Origin: Brevibacterium marinum
GTDB taxonomy: Bacteria > Actinomycetota > Actinomycetes > Actinomycetales > Brevibacteriaceae
NCBI RefSeq assembly: GCF_011927955.1
Contig: NZ_JAATJN010000001.1
Span: 1,736,001 to 1,800,000 of the forward strand
DNA: 64,000 nucleotides
Direction: 5' to 3'
Within the stretch, counting starts at the first letter, position 1. Every line of letters begins with the position of its first letter. The translations under genes and the position numbers were made by a program. Below, piece by piece: positions 1-8,866 of the stretch. The notes beneath the pieces are model-generated. The model did not search any database and was not told the DNA's origin. It saw only the letters and a list, made by a program, of their open reading frames with translations.

Positions 1-534
1 GTCCTGCAACGCACGACCTTCGCCTATCCGGACAGCACATACCATCCCATCAGCTTCGGCGTCGCCGATCGGATGGGACTTCTCGAGGCCTACTGCCGTG
101 ATGATCCGCGCCGTGAAGAACCGAATCGCCACTGTAAAGAGCCGGACAAGGGTGGGACCGCTTTCGCGCGGGATCTCCTCGACTACTACGTCGAGGCCCA
201 TGTGCATGGCGGTGTGCGAGTGCCCGAGGACGTCGAGGCGATCGTGCTCGACCCCAGCTTCGATGACGAATCCCTTCTCCAGGCTGCTCGGCACAGCGGA
301 ATCACCGTCGAGACCCATCCCGGATATCGGGCCGAAGTCGGCCAGATCGCGGCACACCCTGAATACCGCGGGCCAGAGATCGTCGAAGTGGCGAAGAGGA
401 TCGCGTCGTCGATCGCCCACTCGAATCTACTCTCGCCTGTTGATGTGGGACGAGCGCGACGATGTCCGAGGTTCGACCCTCAGCAGGTCAAACAGGTCTG
501 GCACTGCCTGGCCCGCTTCGGTCGCAGCTGGTGA
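1..534 (+). CDS. DUF3626-like protein, 5'-truncated by window edge
   Basis: The reading frame is open from the first base, so the N-terminus lies outside the window. The visible 177 residues contain the stretch VEAHVHGGVRVPEDVEAIV followed by an LDPSF motif, which I recognise as the core of the DUF3626 family of uncharacterised cytoplasmic proteins. The last roughly 25 residues are basic and do not look conserved. The gene converges on the methyltransferase that ends 10 bases away, and no clear hairpin fits in that gap. No biochemical function is known to me for this family. Family assignment is by recalled motif only. Confidence 0.6.
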   Translation, partial: VLQRTTFAYPDSTYHPISFGVADRMGLLEAYCRDDPRREEPNRHCKEPDKGGTAFARDLLDYYVEAHVHGGVRVPEDVEAIVLDPSFDDESLLQAARHSGITVETHPGYRAEVGQIAAHPEYRGPEIVEVAKRIASSIAHSNLLSPVDVGRARRCPRFDPQQVKQVWHCLARFGRSW

Positions 535-543
535 CGAGGCAGC

Positions 544-1296
544 TCAGCCGGGTTTCCGAGCCACGATGAGGTGGCGAGTGGAGTGCGCGACGAACGGGTC
601 GCCTCGGCGAAGTCGAGCATCGATTTCCTGCAGCTGCGGCCGGTAGTCGTCGACGCTGAAGTTCGGCACCCACCAGGGGCATTTGCGCAGGATCCACACG
701 ACGGCGCCGATATCGTAGAACTCCATGCGGCAGCGCACAGTGCGCAGCGTCTCGAGCGCGAGTCCGGTAGCTTCGGCGTCCTGGACCTCTGTGTCGGGGT
801 GGCGGCTCCTGCGGTTCTCGAGCTGGGGCCCGAGGAAGAACTCGATGAGTTCGAACGCCGACGCAGGTCCGACGTGCTGTGCGAAGTAGGTGCCTCCTGG
901 CACGAGGACCCGCGTGATCTCCGACCATTGGGGACGTACAGGATGCCGAGAGCTGACCAGATCGAAGCTGCCATTGGCGAACGGAAGATGCTCGGGATCG
1001 GCAGCGACGACATCGACACTGCGCGGGCCCAGACGGTGCCGGGCGCGGGCGACATTGGGCAGGTGGGCTTCGGTGGCGGCCATGCGCGGTGGCAGCAGCG
1101 GAGCCTCGTCGATGACCTCTCCGCCGCCGGTGTCGACGTCGAGGGCGGCGTGGGCCGTGGACAGGCGCTGGGCGAGAAGTCTCCCGTAGCCCCACGGTGG
1201 CCGTTGCTCTGTGGCGCGACCGTCGAGCCAGGAGAAGTCCCACCCGCTGACATCGGCGGTCTGTGCTTCGGAGACGAGTTCCTCGAAGGTGCGCAT
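544..1296 (-). CDS. class I SAM-dependent methyltransferase
   Basis: This is a small soluble protein of about 250 residues with a Rossmann-type methyltransferase layout. Motif I is weak (ALDVDTGGGE). An acidic strand end (VDVVAADPEHLPF) is followed by FDLVSSRHPV and a VLVPGGTYFAQHV strand typical of the UbiE/Methyltransf_11 group. I chose the ATG at 1296, which gives an MRTFEELV start; the frame is open 20 codons further upstream but that extension looks non-coding. The substrate cannot be read from the sequence. It is transcribed away from fhs. Confidence 0.75.
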   Translation of the reverse strand: MRTFEELVSEAQTADVSGWDFSWLDGRATEQRPPWGYGRLLAQRLSTAHAALDVDTGGGEVIDEAPLLPPRMAATEAHLPNVARARHRLGPRSVDVVAADPEHLPFANGSFDLVSSRHPVRPQWSEITRVLVPGGTYFAQHVGPASAFELIEFFLGPQLENRRSRHPDTEVQDAEATGLALETLRTVRCRMEFYDIGAVVWILRKCPWWVPNFSVDDYRPQLQEIDARLRRGDPFVAHSTRHLIVARKPG

Positions 1297-1493
1297 GATG
1301 CAATCGTTGCCTATGTGTGGGCCGGTTGTACAGGTGAGGCTGCTCAGTCGGGTCACGGTTGGGCAACGCGCTTGAAACGACGGGTGAGCGGTTGCCGTCA
1401 GACCGCCTCGGCGACTATCGACTCAGCGTCCATTGCGTAGATTCTTAGCCGATGGGTGGTCACAAACCGGACCATAAGCGGCATGATGGCCTT

Positions 1494-3197
1494 ATGACCA
1501 CAGATATGGATATTGCGCTCAACGCCGAGCTCGATTCGATCATCGATATCGCCGCCGGCCTGGGCTTGGAATCACAGGACATCATCCCCTACGGCTGGAC
1601 GAAGGCCAAGGTTCCCGTCGACGTTCTCGACAAGGCTGCCGAGACCACGAGCGACGGTCACCTCATCCTCGTCACGGCCATGAGCCCGACACCGGCAGGC
1701 GAAGGCAAGACCACGACGAGCATCGGCCTGGCCGACGGCCTCAACGAACTCGCCCGATCGAAGCCGGACGTCGGACAAGCGGTCCTGGCCCTGCGCGAAC
1801 CCAGCATGGGCCCGGTCTTCGGCATGAAGGGTGGAGCTGCCGGCGGCGGTTACGCTCAGGTCGTGCCGATGGAGGACATCAACCTCCACTTCACCGGCGA
1901 CTTCGCGGCCATCGCCGCGGCGAACAACCTCGCCGCCACCATGCTCGACAATCACATCCACCACGGCAACGAGCTCGACGTCGACCCGCGCCGCATCCAT
2001 ATCCGTCGCGTGGTCGACCTCAACGACCGGGCACTGCGCGGAGTCGTCATCGGCCTCGGCGGACTCAACGGGGGAGTGCCGAGGGAGGACGCCTTCGACA
2101 TCGTCGTCGCCAGCGAGGTCATGGCGGTCTTCTGCCTGTCCACCTCGTTGACCGACCTCAAGCAGAGGCTGGGACGAATCGTCCTCGCCCACAACCGGAG
2201 CCGCGAACCGATCACCGTCAACGACATCGGTGCGGCCGGGGCGCTGACGGCGCTGCTGCGAAGCGCACTGGCACCGAACCTGGTCCAGAGCCTCGAACAC
2301 TCGCCGGCGTTCATCCACGGCGGCCCCTTCGCCAACATCGCCCACGGCTGCAACAGCCTGCTCGCGACGAAAGCCGCACTGTCCCTCGGCGATTGGACGG
2401 TGACCGAGGCGGGGTTCGGCGCCGACCTGGGAGCGGAGAAGTTCCTCGGCATCAAGTGCCGTACTGCAGGCATCTGGCCCTCGGCCGTGGTCGTCGTCGC
2501 CACCTTGCGTGCCCTGAAATACCACGGGGGCATCTCGGTGGCCGACGTGCAGACGCCGAACACCGAGGCGGTGATCGAAGGGATGAGCAACCTCGAACAC
2601 CACTGCGGCAACCTGCTCAACATCTACGGGCTCACCCCGGTCGTGTGCTTCAACAGGTTCCCCACCGACACGGATGAGGAGATGACCGCCGCGATCGAGC
2701 ACCTGCGCTCGAAGGGCATTTCCGCGGTCGAGTCGACGCACTGGGCCGATGGCGGTAAGGGCGCGCTGGCGCTGGCCGAGGCGGTCGTCGAGGCTGCCGG
2801 TGGCGCTGAAAAGGCCGGGTCTGGGGCGCGGTACAGCTATGAGCTCGACCGGCCTCTGGAGGAGAAGATCCGCACGATCGCGCAACGGATCTACGGTGCT
2901 GCCGACGTCGATCTGCCCACGAAGGTCACGCGCAAGCTCAAGCAGTTTACGGACGAGGGCTATGGCGATGCCCCGATCTGCGTCGCGAAGACCCAGTATT
3001 CGCTGAGCACGGACGGAAGTCTGCGCGGGGCTCCGAAGGATCACATCATCGAGGTCAAGGACGTGCGGCTCTCGGCCGGTGCCGGCTTCGTCGTCGTCAT
3101 CGCCGGAGACATCATGACCATGCCCGGGCTGCCCAAGGAGCCCTCGGCACTGACCATCGACGTCACCGAGGATGGGAACATCACAGGCCTGTTCTGA
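1494..3197 (+). CDS. fhs: formate--tetrahydrofolate ligase
   Basis: The protein makes 10-formyl-THF from formate, THF and ATP for one-carbon metabolism in the cytoplasm. The P-loop-like motif PTPAGEGKTTTSIGLADG lies near residues 65-80. The conserved LREPSMGPVFGMKGGAAGGG block and the C-terminal ending GDIMTMPGLPKEPSA are present. From ATG 1494 it has 567 residues, normal for the family. The upstream frame starting at 1452 adds 14 residues with no family resemblance; ATG 1506 is another possible start. It stands alone, divergent from the methyltransferase gene. Confidence 0.95.
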   Translation: MTTDMDIALNAELDSIIDIAAGLGLESQDIIPYGWTKAKVPVDVLDKAAETTSDGHLILVTAMSPTPAGEGKTTTSIGLADGLNELARSKPDVGQAVLALREPSMGPVFGMKGGAAGGGYAQVVPMEDINLHFTGDFAAIAAANNLAATMLDNHIHHGNELDVDPRRIHIRRVVDLNDRALRGVVIGLGGLNGGVPREDAFDIVVASEVMAVFCLSTSLTDLKQRLGRIVLAHNRSREPITVNDIGAAGALTALLRSALAPNLVQSLEHSPAFIHGGPFANIAHGCNSLLATKAALSLGDWTVTEAGFGADLGAEKFLGIKCRTAGIWPSAVVVVATLRALKYHGGISVADVQTPNTEAVIEGMSNLEHHCGNLLNIYGLTPVVCFNRFPTDTDEEMTAAIEHLRSKGISAVESTHWADGGKGALALAEAVVEAAGGAEKAGSGARYSYELDRPLEEKIRTIAQRIYGAADVDLPTKVTRKLKQFTDEGYGDAPICVAKTQYSLSTDGSLRGAPKDHIIEVKDVRLSAGAGFVVVIAGDIMTMPGLPKEPSALTIDVTEDGNITGLF

Positions 3198-3411
3198 ACC
3201 TCCTGGTCAAGGCACCGAGACACGGGCAGCGCACCGAGACGCGGGCCGTTCGCCGAGAGACGGGTTGCCGACGGCGCACGAAATCGATTAACGGGTGGAG
3301 TGCCGAGACCCACACGCGCACCCCCGTTATTCGGCAGTTTGTGCGGTATTCGGCGCTGACAGTCCCAGGCGCTGACAGTTCCCGGCTGCGACGTGTTGTC
3401 CTCTGCATACT

Positions 3412-4185
3412 TCAGTCTGACTTGGTCACTCGTTCGAAGACCCGGTCGAGAGATGCGGAGAGCGCGGCGCTGTTGTCCTCGTCCATCCAGTCTCGATGCA
3501 GCATCTCGTTGAGGCCGCCCGGGGTCTCGTGCCCGGCGACCAGGTCGGCGAACGAGGAATCGGTCGTGGCGAGCTTATTGCCCAGCCCGGCGAACTGCCC
3601 GCGGACGATGCGATCGGCATCGACCCTGCCCCAGCCTTGGCCGACGAGCCAATCGGCGATCGTCTGGAGGTAGGCGTAGTAGGCCGACATCGTCGCGGTC
3701 GTGGCAGAGAGGGTGCTGAAGAGCACTTCGGTCTCTGCGACGACGGTGCCGCCGAGGACGTCGAAGAATTTCTCGACCTCGAGGTGAGCGGGGTGGACCG
3801 CAGTGACGCCTTGACGCTCGCGCACAGGCGGCAGTGGGATGACCCTCACGACGTTCGGGTTCTGCGGCAGAAGTGGGGACAGTGCCGCGACCGAGACGCC
3901 CGCGATCGCGCTGACCACAGTGCGATCGGAGGGAATGTCGAGCTCGGAGAGCACCGACTCGGTCTGCTCGGGCAGCACCGAGAGGATGATGTGCTCGCTG
4001 CGATCGACGACGTCCTGATTGCTCTCACAGACCTCCACCCGGTCGAAGTCGTTCGCGAGACGCGTCGAGCGCTCGACATTGCGCGGTGAGAGGAAGAAAT
4101 CCGGATGATCGCCGCTCGCACACGCTCCCTCTACGATCGCCGAGGCGATCTCGCCGACTCCGATGATCCCGATTGCTCTGCTCAC
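3412..4185 (-). CDS. proC: pyrroline-5-carboxylate reductase family protein
   Basis: This NAD(P)H-dependent reductase-like protein begins with the dinucleotide-binding strand AIGIIGVGEIASAIVEG. Later motifs are ILSVLPEQ, AIAGVSVAAL, VVRVIPLPP and a C-terminal ETPGGLNEMLHRDW, the ProC dimerisation-domain signature (normally TPGG near the C-terminus). The start is GTG 4185, preceded by a perfect AGGAGG six bases upstream. The ATG further upstream at 4245 lacks a ribosome site. At 257 residues it is close to normal ProC length. The substrate may be P5C or a related imine, since several paralogues share this fold. Confidence 0.8.
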   Translation of the reverse strand: MSRAIGIIGVGEIASAIVEGACASGDHPDFFLSPRNVERSTRLANDFDRVEVCESNQDVVDRSEHIILSVLPEQTESVLSELDIPSDRTVVSAIAGVSVAALSPLLPQNPNVVRVIPLPPVRERQGVTAVHPAHLEVEKFFDVLGGTVVAETEVLFSTLSATTATMSAYYAYLQTIADWLVGQGWGRVDADRIVRGQFAGLGNKLATTDSSFADLVAGHETPGGLNEMLHRDWMDEDNSAALSASLDRVFERVTKSD

Positions 4186-4295
4186 GAGCTGCCTCCTGAA
4201 TACGTCGTTGTGAAGATGAGCGCGGGGTGCCCCCACTGCCTGCATTGTGTCATCGACCTGCTGGCCCGGTGTGTTGAGCTGCCTATGATCAACTC

Positions 4296-4345
4296 ATCCT
4301 CCTCGTCCATGCGGTACTTCATCCTCCTCGTCCATGCGGTACTTC
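4296..4345. repeat. perfect 25-bp tandem duplication
   Basis: Two adjacent identical 25-base units (4296-4320 and 4321-4345) lie in the gap between the ProC start and the beta-lactamase end. They begin ATCCTCCTCG and end GGTACTTC. No gene is evident in this gap. Confidence 0.85.
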
Positions 4346-4426
4346 GACGAGAGCGGGCCGGGGTACAGGAGCTCGGATTGGCAAGGCTGACCGCCGACAC
4401 CGCAGGAATATCTGCCATTGATCGAG

Positions 4427-5401
4427 TCACTCGAACGCGCTGAGCACGGCCCGCGCGGTGTCTTCGATCAGTGCTGCATCGGATTCCGAGTTCGGGTCGT
4501 GATGCTCGGTCATAATCGCGATGACGATCGGATCCCGCTTCGGTGGGAACACGATGGCGACGTCGTTGCGCAGAGCGTCGGCGTGACCGGACTTGTCGGC
4601 GACCTCCCACCCCTCCGGGGCGCCCGCGCGGATGAGTGGGTCGCCGGTGGCGTTGCCGCTCATCCAATCGATCAGGAGCTCACGATCGTCAGCCGAGAGA
4701 TTCTCGGAGTCGAGCAGCGCGGCAAGGTCGCCCGAGAACGCGGCGGGAGTCGTGGTGTTGTCGGTGCTGTCGTGATCGATGACGTTGAGTTCGGGCTCAC
4801 GATCGATCACCTCGGTGGTCGGATCCCCGAGGTCCTCGAGCGCGGAGTCCAGACCAGCGGGGCCGTCGATGTGATCGAAGACGATGTTCGCCGCGGCGTT
4901 GTCGCTGACCCGGATGGCAGCCTCCGCGACCTTTTCCAGAGGCAGTCCATCGCCGAGGTGCTTCTTCGTCACCGGGGCATAGCCGGCATCCTCGACGTCG
5001 TCCTCCGTCCAAGTCACCTGTTCGTCCAACTGTTCGGCAGATGTCGTGTCCAAGAGCTCCGCCACAGCCAAGGACTTGATCGTGGAGGCGAAGCCGAACC
5101 GCTCGTCCGATCGATGCTCCACGAAGGACCCATCGCCGGTGTCCATCGCATGCACGCCGACGCGGGCGTCGTATTCGTCTTCGATGCTCGTGAGGTCGGC
5201 GGTGACCTCGGGCTGAGCTGCGTCCCCTGACGGTGACTCTGCACCGGGGGCCTGTGCCGTCGGGCTGGACGCCTGCACCGTCGGGCCGGACGCCTGCGCA
5301 GAGGACAGCGATTCGGCGCTGTCGGCCGACGGGGCACAGGCGGTCAGCGTGAGCAGTGACAGCGCCGCCGCGCTGAGCGTCTGAGATGTTCGTGAGGTCA
5401 T
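4427..5401 (-). CDS. bla: class A beta-lactamase, lipoprotein
   Basis: This exported serine hydrolase should open the beta-lactam ring. Residues 1-22 form a lipoprotein signal with lipobox LTAC (Cys22). A Ser/Ala/Pro-rich linker follows to about residue 65. The class A motifs are all present: STIK at 106-109 (catalytic Ser106, Lys109), SDN at 166-168, EPELN at 202-206 (the Glu166-type general base) and KSG at 270-272 in place of the commoner KTG. AAGGA sits seven bases before ATG 5401. It is divergent from a LysR gene, as in ampR-ampC style pairs. The drug spectrum cannot be deduced. Confidence 0.9.
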   Translation of the reverse strand: MTSRTSQTLSAAALSLLTLTACAPSADSAESLSSAQASGPTVQASSPTAQAPGAESPSGDAAQPEVTADLTSIEDEYDARVGVHAMDTGDGSFVEHRSDERFGFASTIKSLAVAELLDTTSAEQLDEQVTWTEDDVEDAGYAPVTKKHLGDGLPLEKVAEAAIRVSDNAAANIVFDHIDGPAGLDSALEDLGDPTTEVIDREPELNVIDHDSTDNTTTPAAFSGDLAALLDSENLSADDRELLIDWMSGNATGDPLIRAGAPEGWEVADKSGHADALRNDVAIVFPPKRDPIVIAIMTEHHDPNSESDAALIEDTARAVLSAFE

Positions 5402-5509
5402 CGCGGGTTCCTTCTCGATGCGGGGTCATGTGTCGGCGAACGCCGACCGTTCCAACAAGCACCACTGTTCCCTCGTTGGGCGATGCAGTCGAAGACGGTT
5501 TGCGGCATT

Positions 5510-5531
5510 TGCATATCAAAAGTGCATATCA
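5510..5531. promoter_or_regulatory. direct repeat in bla-lysR intergenic region, possible LysR site
   Basis: Two copies of TGCATATCA (5510-5518 and 5523-5531), 13 bases apart, lie in an AT-rich patch immediately before the LysR gene. LysR proteins usually bind and autoregulate in the divergent intergenic space, so this is a candidate site or part of the promoter. Confidence 0.35.
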
Positions 5532-5539
5532 TGGTGACG

Positions 5540-6616
5540 ATGGACCTGATTGAAGCGTGTCGAACGTTCACCGCCGTCAGCGAACTGGGCAGCATGACGC
5601 TCGGCGCCGAGGCGACCGGAGCCCCACAGCCGGTGGCCAGCAGGCGGATCGCCGGGTTGGAGAAGCGGTTCGGAGCCCGACTCTTCGACCGAACTGGGCG
5701 TGGAGTGAGCCTGACGCCCTTCGGACAGGACATGCTCGCCTCGGCGAGGCGCTTGGTCGATCTCGCCGATACGATGATGCTCGATGCCGATCGAGCCAGA
5801 CTGCGACCGGTGTCTCTGACCGTTCCGACCTCGTGCACGACGAGGGACCTCGCAGTACTCACCGCCTCGGCGAGTTCAGCCGGGATCAGCATCGACATCC
5901 ACTCCGCGCCACCGGCACGACGCATCGACGATCTGTCCGGACGTCGGGTGAGGGCGGCGCTGCGAGCGGTGCCCGAGGCGGAGGGGGACTGGACCGTGCC
6001 ACTCGGATGCGCCCACCGAGCGTCCCTGGCCGGCCCGGTGCGTCTTGACATGCTGCGACGGGCACGGTCGCAGGTGTCAGGAATCGGTCCGCAGCTGTCG
6101 GGGAAGCGCCTGCGTCTGCTGGTCGAAGACAACGTTGCGCATGTGCGTGACCGGATTCGTCGTGCGGCGGAGACGATGGGCCTGCTCCCGTATCAGGTGG
6201 TGACGGACTCGTCGGATCCCGCGGCGGTGGCTGCAGTGCTCGGCGATGGTGATCTGCTGCTGTGCAGCGCCGCCGAGTCACGGGACCTCGGGCTCAGCTG
6301 GAGCCCTCTGCTCGAACCGGCCGTGGTCAGAGGCTATGCCCTCGCCGCGACCTCCGATGATGACGCGGAAGCGCTGGGGGCGTTCGGCGAAGAGATCGCC
6401 GACTGCCTCGGCGGCGTCCCCGCGGGGACTCGAGGCGCAGGCGTCCCCGCGGGGACTCGAGGCGCAGGCGCCCCCGCGGGGACGCGGGGTGCAGGCGTCC
6501 CCGCAGGGACGCGGGGCGGCGAACCCTCTGCCGGGACGCTGCGGGCCGGCAAGCCATCTACCGGGACGCGGGCCGGCAACTCTGATGACGTGCAGAGGCG
6601 AGGAGGATCGCAGTGA
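5540..6616 (+). CDS. LysR-family transcriptional regulator with repeat tail
   Basis: The N-terminal winged helix is clear: DLIEACRTFTAVSELGSMT, then RRIAGLEKRFGARLFDRTGRG, the standard LysR HTH and wing. The middle is a degenerate LysR effector domain. The last 60 residues are a low-complexity tail made of GVPAGTRGA units encoded by 27-bp DNA repeats. ATG 5540 puts MDLIEACRTF at the N-terminus as in most LysR proteins; ATG 5531 is equally possible, and neither has a good ribosome site. It faces the class A beta-lactamase and overlaps the next gene by four bases, so it probably controls both hydrolases. The inducer is unknown. Confidence 0.85.
   Translation: MDLIEACRTFTAVSELGSMTLGAEATGAPQPVASRRIAGLEKRFGARLFDRTGRGVSLTPFGQDMLASARRLVDLADTMMLDADRARLRPVSLTVPTSCTTRDLAVLTASASSAGISIDIHSAPPARRIDDLSGRRVRAALRAVPEAEGDWTVPLGCAHRASLAGPVRLDMLRRARSQVSGIGPQLSGKRLRLLVEDNVAHVRDRIRRAAETMGLLPYQVVTDSSDPAAVAAVLGDGDLLLCSAAESRDLGLSWSPLLEPAVVRGYALAATSDDDAEALGAFGEEIADCLGGVPAGTRGAGVPAGTRGAGAPAGTRGAGVPAGTRGGEPSAGTLRAGKPSTGTRAGNSDDVQRRGGSQ
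6413..6574 (+). repeat. 27-bp tandem repeats in LysR C-terminal tail
   Basis: Six in-frame 27-base units run from 6413. The first two are identical, the third and fourth are near copies, and the last two (6521-6574) are strongly diverged. Each encodes a nine-residue block of the GVPAGTRGA type. The unit length keeps the frame open, so copy-number change would only alter tail length. Confidence 0.85.
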
Positions 6617-7512
6617 ATGGAGATGCTCGAGTCATCCATGACGTCAACGCGCAACTGGCCGCCGCAGGGCTGAGCGCCACCATCGTGGTGCGTGACCTGG
6701 ACAGCGGACGGGAGCTCTCCACCGCCGCCGACGTCATCATGCCTTTGGCCTCCGTGGTCAAGGTTCCGATCGCATTGGCGTTGCTCAATCGCATCGCCGC
6801 GGGAGCGCTCGACGGAGCGCAGGTGGTCACGATCCGACCCGACAGGTTCGAAGGCGACGGGCCGACGGGGACGAGTCGCTTCCGGCACCCCGCGAAACTG
6901 GCCCTCGAAGATCTCCTGATGCTGTCCGTGAGCTTCAGCGACAACACCGCCACCGATGCTCTCCTCGACATGGTGCCTCCGGGCGAGATTCAGGCTGACC
7001 TTGAGCAACTGGGCCTGCACGGCATCCACATCAGGCACCGCCTCGGCGCTCTGGTCAAGACTCCGCTGGAGAGTCTGCCGGCCTCCGACGCCCACCTCGC
7101 CTACGACCTTGCTCGGGGCGGTCCGAGCCGGGGTGAGGGGCACCGGATCTGGCAGCTCGATGCCACCCGCGCGAATATCGGCACCGCCGCGGGGCTGACC
7201 GACCTTCTGCAGGAACTCTGGCGGCCTGCCCGGATCGACCTGACAGTCGCCTCGCGGCTGCGCAGTCTGCTGGCCGGCAACATCATCAGGCACAGGCTCG
7301 CGCCGGAGTTCTCCTCGGACGCGATGACCTGGTCGTCGAAGACGGGAACCCTGCTGCATCTGCGCCACGAGATCGGAGTCGTCGACCACGCCGACGGGCG
7401 CTCCATCGCAGTCTGCGTCCTCAGCGAGTCGAGCAACCCGGCCGCGGCACAACCCGCGGCCGAGGCCACACTCGGTGCGGCGGCCCGTGCAATGCACGAC
7501 CTGCTCCGGTGA
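6613..7512 (+). CDS. beta-lactamase-like serine hydrolase, cytoplasmic form
   Basis: The protein has the penicillin-recognising fold motifs SVVK (47-50), SDN (109-111) and KTG (243-245). It has no signal peptide and no recognisable ExxLN omega-loop glutamate, which class A beta-lactamases need for deacylation. It may therefore be a peptidase, esterase or slow beta-lactam binder rather than a true beta-lactamase. It starts at GTG 6613 behind a GAGGAGG site and overlaps the LysR stop (GTGA), indicating translational coupling. The final codons before TGA encode HDLLR. Family assignment is firm; the activity is uncertain. Confidence 0.75.
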   Translation: MNGDARVIHDVNAQLAAAGLSATIVVRDLDSGRELSTAADVIMPLASVVKVPIALALLNRIAAGALDGAQVVTIRPDRFEGDGPTGTSRFRHPAKLALEDLLMLSVSFSDNTATDALLDMVPPGEIQADLEQLGLHGIHIRHRLGALVKTPLESLPASDAHLAYDLARGGPSRGEGHRIWQLDATRANIGTAAGLTDLLQELWRPARIDLTVASRLRSLLAGNIIRHRLAPEFSSDAMTWSSKTGTLLHLRHEIGVVDHADGRSIAVCVLSESSNPAAAQPAAEATLGAAARAMHDLLR

Positions 7513-7646
7513 CTGTGCCGACCTGCTCGGGTGACTGTGCTGAAACGAAGAAGCGTCACGGCCACCCGTCTGTGAAACTTCCCGGAATCCTTGCTGACGC
7601 CGGTGTCAGTCAGTGCGTGGGGCCTGTCTCTAACATTCTCTACGTC

Positions 7647-7698
7647 AGTGTGGGCAAATGGTCGATTCTCGCGCCACAATCGACCATCTGCCCACACT
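7647..7698. terminator. long hairpin between convergent genes
   Basis: A 21-base arm (7647-7667) pairs with 7678-7698 with one mismatch around a ten-base loop. It lies between the ends of the serine hydrolase and metQ, so it probably acts as a bidirectional terminator, although no T-run follows. Confidence 0.5.
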
Positions 7699-7900
7699 CA
7701 CGCCGCGTCGGGCAGGCCGCTGTCGCTCAAGACGGGTTGCTCACGCCGAGTCGGGCGGGCCGCTGTCGCTCAAGACGGGACTCACGCCGCGTCGGGCGGG
7801 CCGCTGCCGCTCAAGACGGGCTACTCACGCCGCGTCGAACCTCAGAACGCCGCGTCGGGCGGGCCGCCGCCGCTCAAGGCAGGCTGCTCACGCCGCGTCA
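7698..7900. repeat. 41-43-bp tandem repeats downstream of metQ
   Basis: Units starting TCACGCCG begin at 7698, 7741 and 7782 (43, 41 and 43 bases). A broken copy (7825-7887) and a 13-base remnant follow. The array fills most of the roughly 390-base gap between convergent genes. Units are not all multiples of three and no gene seems to use them. Spacers are absent, so it is not a CRISPR. Confidence 0.75.
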
Positions 7901-7905
7901 CACGA

Positions 7906-8742
7906 TCAGAACGCCGGCAGGACCGAACCGTCCTTCCACTTCGTCTCGATGAACTTCTTCACCTCGGGGGAGTGGAGCAGCTCGTCGAGCTTCTTGATGT
8001 TCTCGTCGTCCTTGTTCTGAGTTCGCGCGGCGAGGAAGTTGCCGTAGGGGTTGTCCTCGGCGTCTTCGAGGACGATCCCGTCCTTGGCCGGATTGAGCCC
8101 GGCTTCCAGGGCGTTGTTGCCGTTGATGACCGAGGCGTCGACATCCTCGAGGGTGCGTGCCAGCTGAGCGGCATCGGCTTCGATGAATTCGACGTTCTTC
8201 GGGTTGTCGGCAACGTCGGAGAGCTTGGCATCGACGGCATCGACACCGTCCTTGAGGGTGATGAGTCCGGCCTTTTCGAGCATCTTCAGCGCACGCCCCT
8301 GATTGGCGGGATCGTTGTTGATGCCGATCTTCGCGCCCTTCGGAAGATCCTCCACATCCTTGACGGACTTCGAGAACAGGGCGAAGGGTTCGAGGTTGAT
8401 CGGGTCGAATGCAGTCAGCTCGTAGCCCTGGCCTTCGACCTCGGAGTCGAGGTAGGGCTTGTGCTGGAAATAGTTGGCGTCGATGTCACCATCGGACAGG
8501 GCCTTGTTCGGCAGGGTGTAGTCCGTGTACTCGGTGACCTCGATGTCGAGGCCGGCGTCCTCTGCGAGGTTCTCGTCGACGTAGCGCAGGATGTCGCCCT
8601 GCGGCACCGGGGTGGCGCCGACCGTCAGCTTGGTGATGTCGCCGTCCTCCTCACCGACGGTGTCCGTTCCGCCGCCGACGAGGCCGCAGCCCGACAGCAG
8701 CAGGGTCGCACTCGCGGCGATGGCGATGAGCTTGGTCTTCAT
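7906..8742 (-). CDS. metQ: MetQ/NlpA-family methionine-binding lipoprotein
   Basis: This is the extracytoplasmic substrate-binding component of the MetNIQ importer. A lipoprotein signal ends at LLLSGC (Cys19). The family motifs TVGATPVPQGDILRYV, ANYFQHKPYL, KIGINNDPANQGRAL and VINGNNALEAG are all visible. Length is 278 residues, typical for NlpA proteins. It is the last gene of the metN-metI-metQ run, about 125 bases behind metI. Ligands are L- or D-methionine and related compounds by family knowledge. Confidence 0.92.
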   Translation of the reverse strand: MKTKLIAIAASATLLLSGCGLVGGGTDTVGEEDGDITKLTVGATPVPQGDILRYVDENLAEDAGLDIEVTEYTDYTLPNKALSDGDIDANYFQHKPYLDSEVEGQGYELTAFDPINLEPFALFSKSVKDVEDLPKGAKIGINNDPANQGRALKMLEKAGLITLKDGVDAVDAKLSDVADNPKNVEFIEADAAQLARTLEDVDASVINGNNALEAGLNPAKDGIVLEDAEDNPYGNFLAARTQNKDDENIKKLDELLHSPEVKKFIETKWKDGSVLPAF

Positions 8743-8795
8743 GTTTCTCCTTGATTTCAGTGGTTCGTCAGTGTGGTGAGTCCGTGGATGCGCCT

Positions 8796-8837
8796 GTGAG
8801 GCGGAGCGATGTGCATGTGAGGCGAAGCGATGTGCCT
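8796..8837. repeat. 21-bp tandem duplication between metI and metQ
   Basis: Two 21-base units (8796-8816 and 8817-8837) beginning GTGAGGCG differ at two positions. They sit in the otherwise empty gap between the metI stop and the metQ start. Confidence 0.65.
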
Positions 8838-8866
8838 GGAACGCAGCCCTCGAGGTGCGCTGACGC

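Noticed and set aside
1572..3044. 490-residue open frame antisense to fhs
   Set aside because: Shadow of a strongly conserved enzyme gene; no ribosome site or family resemblance.
7698..7900. Possible CRISPR array
   Set aside because: Adjacent direct repeats without spacers and with irregular unit length; no cas genes nearby.
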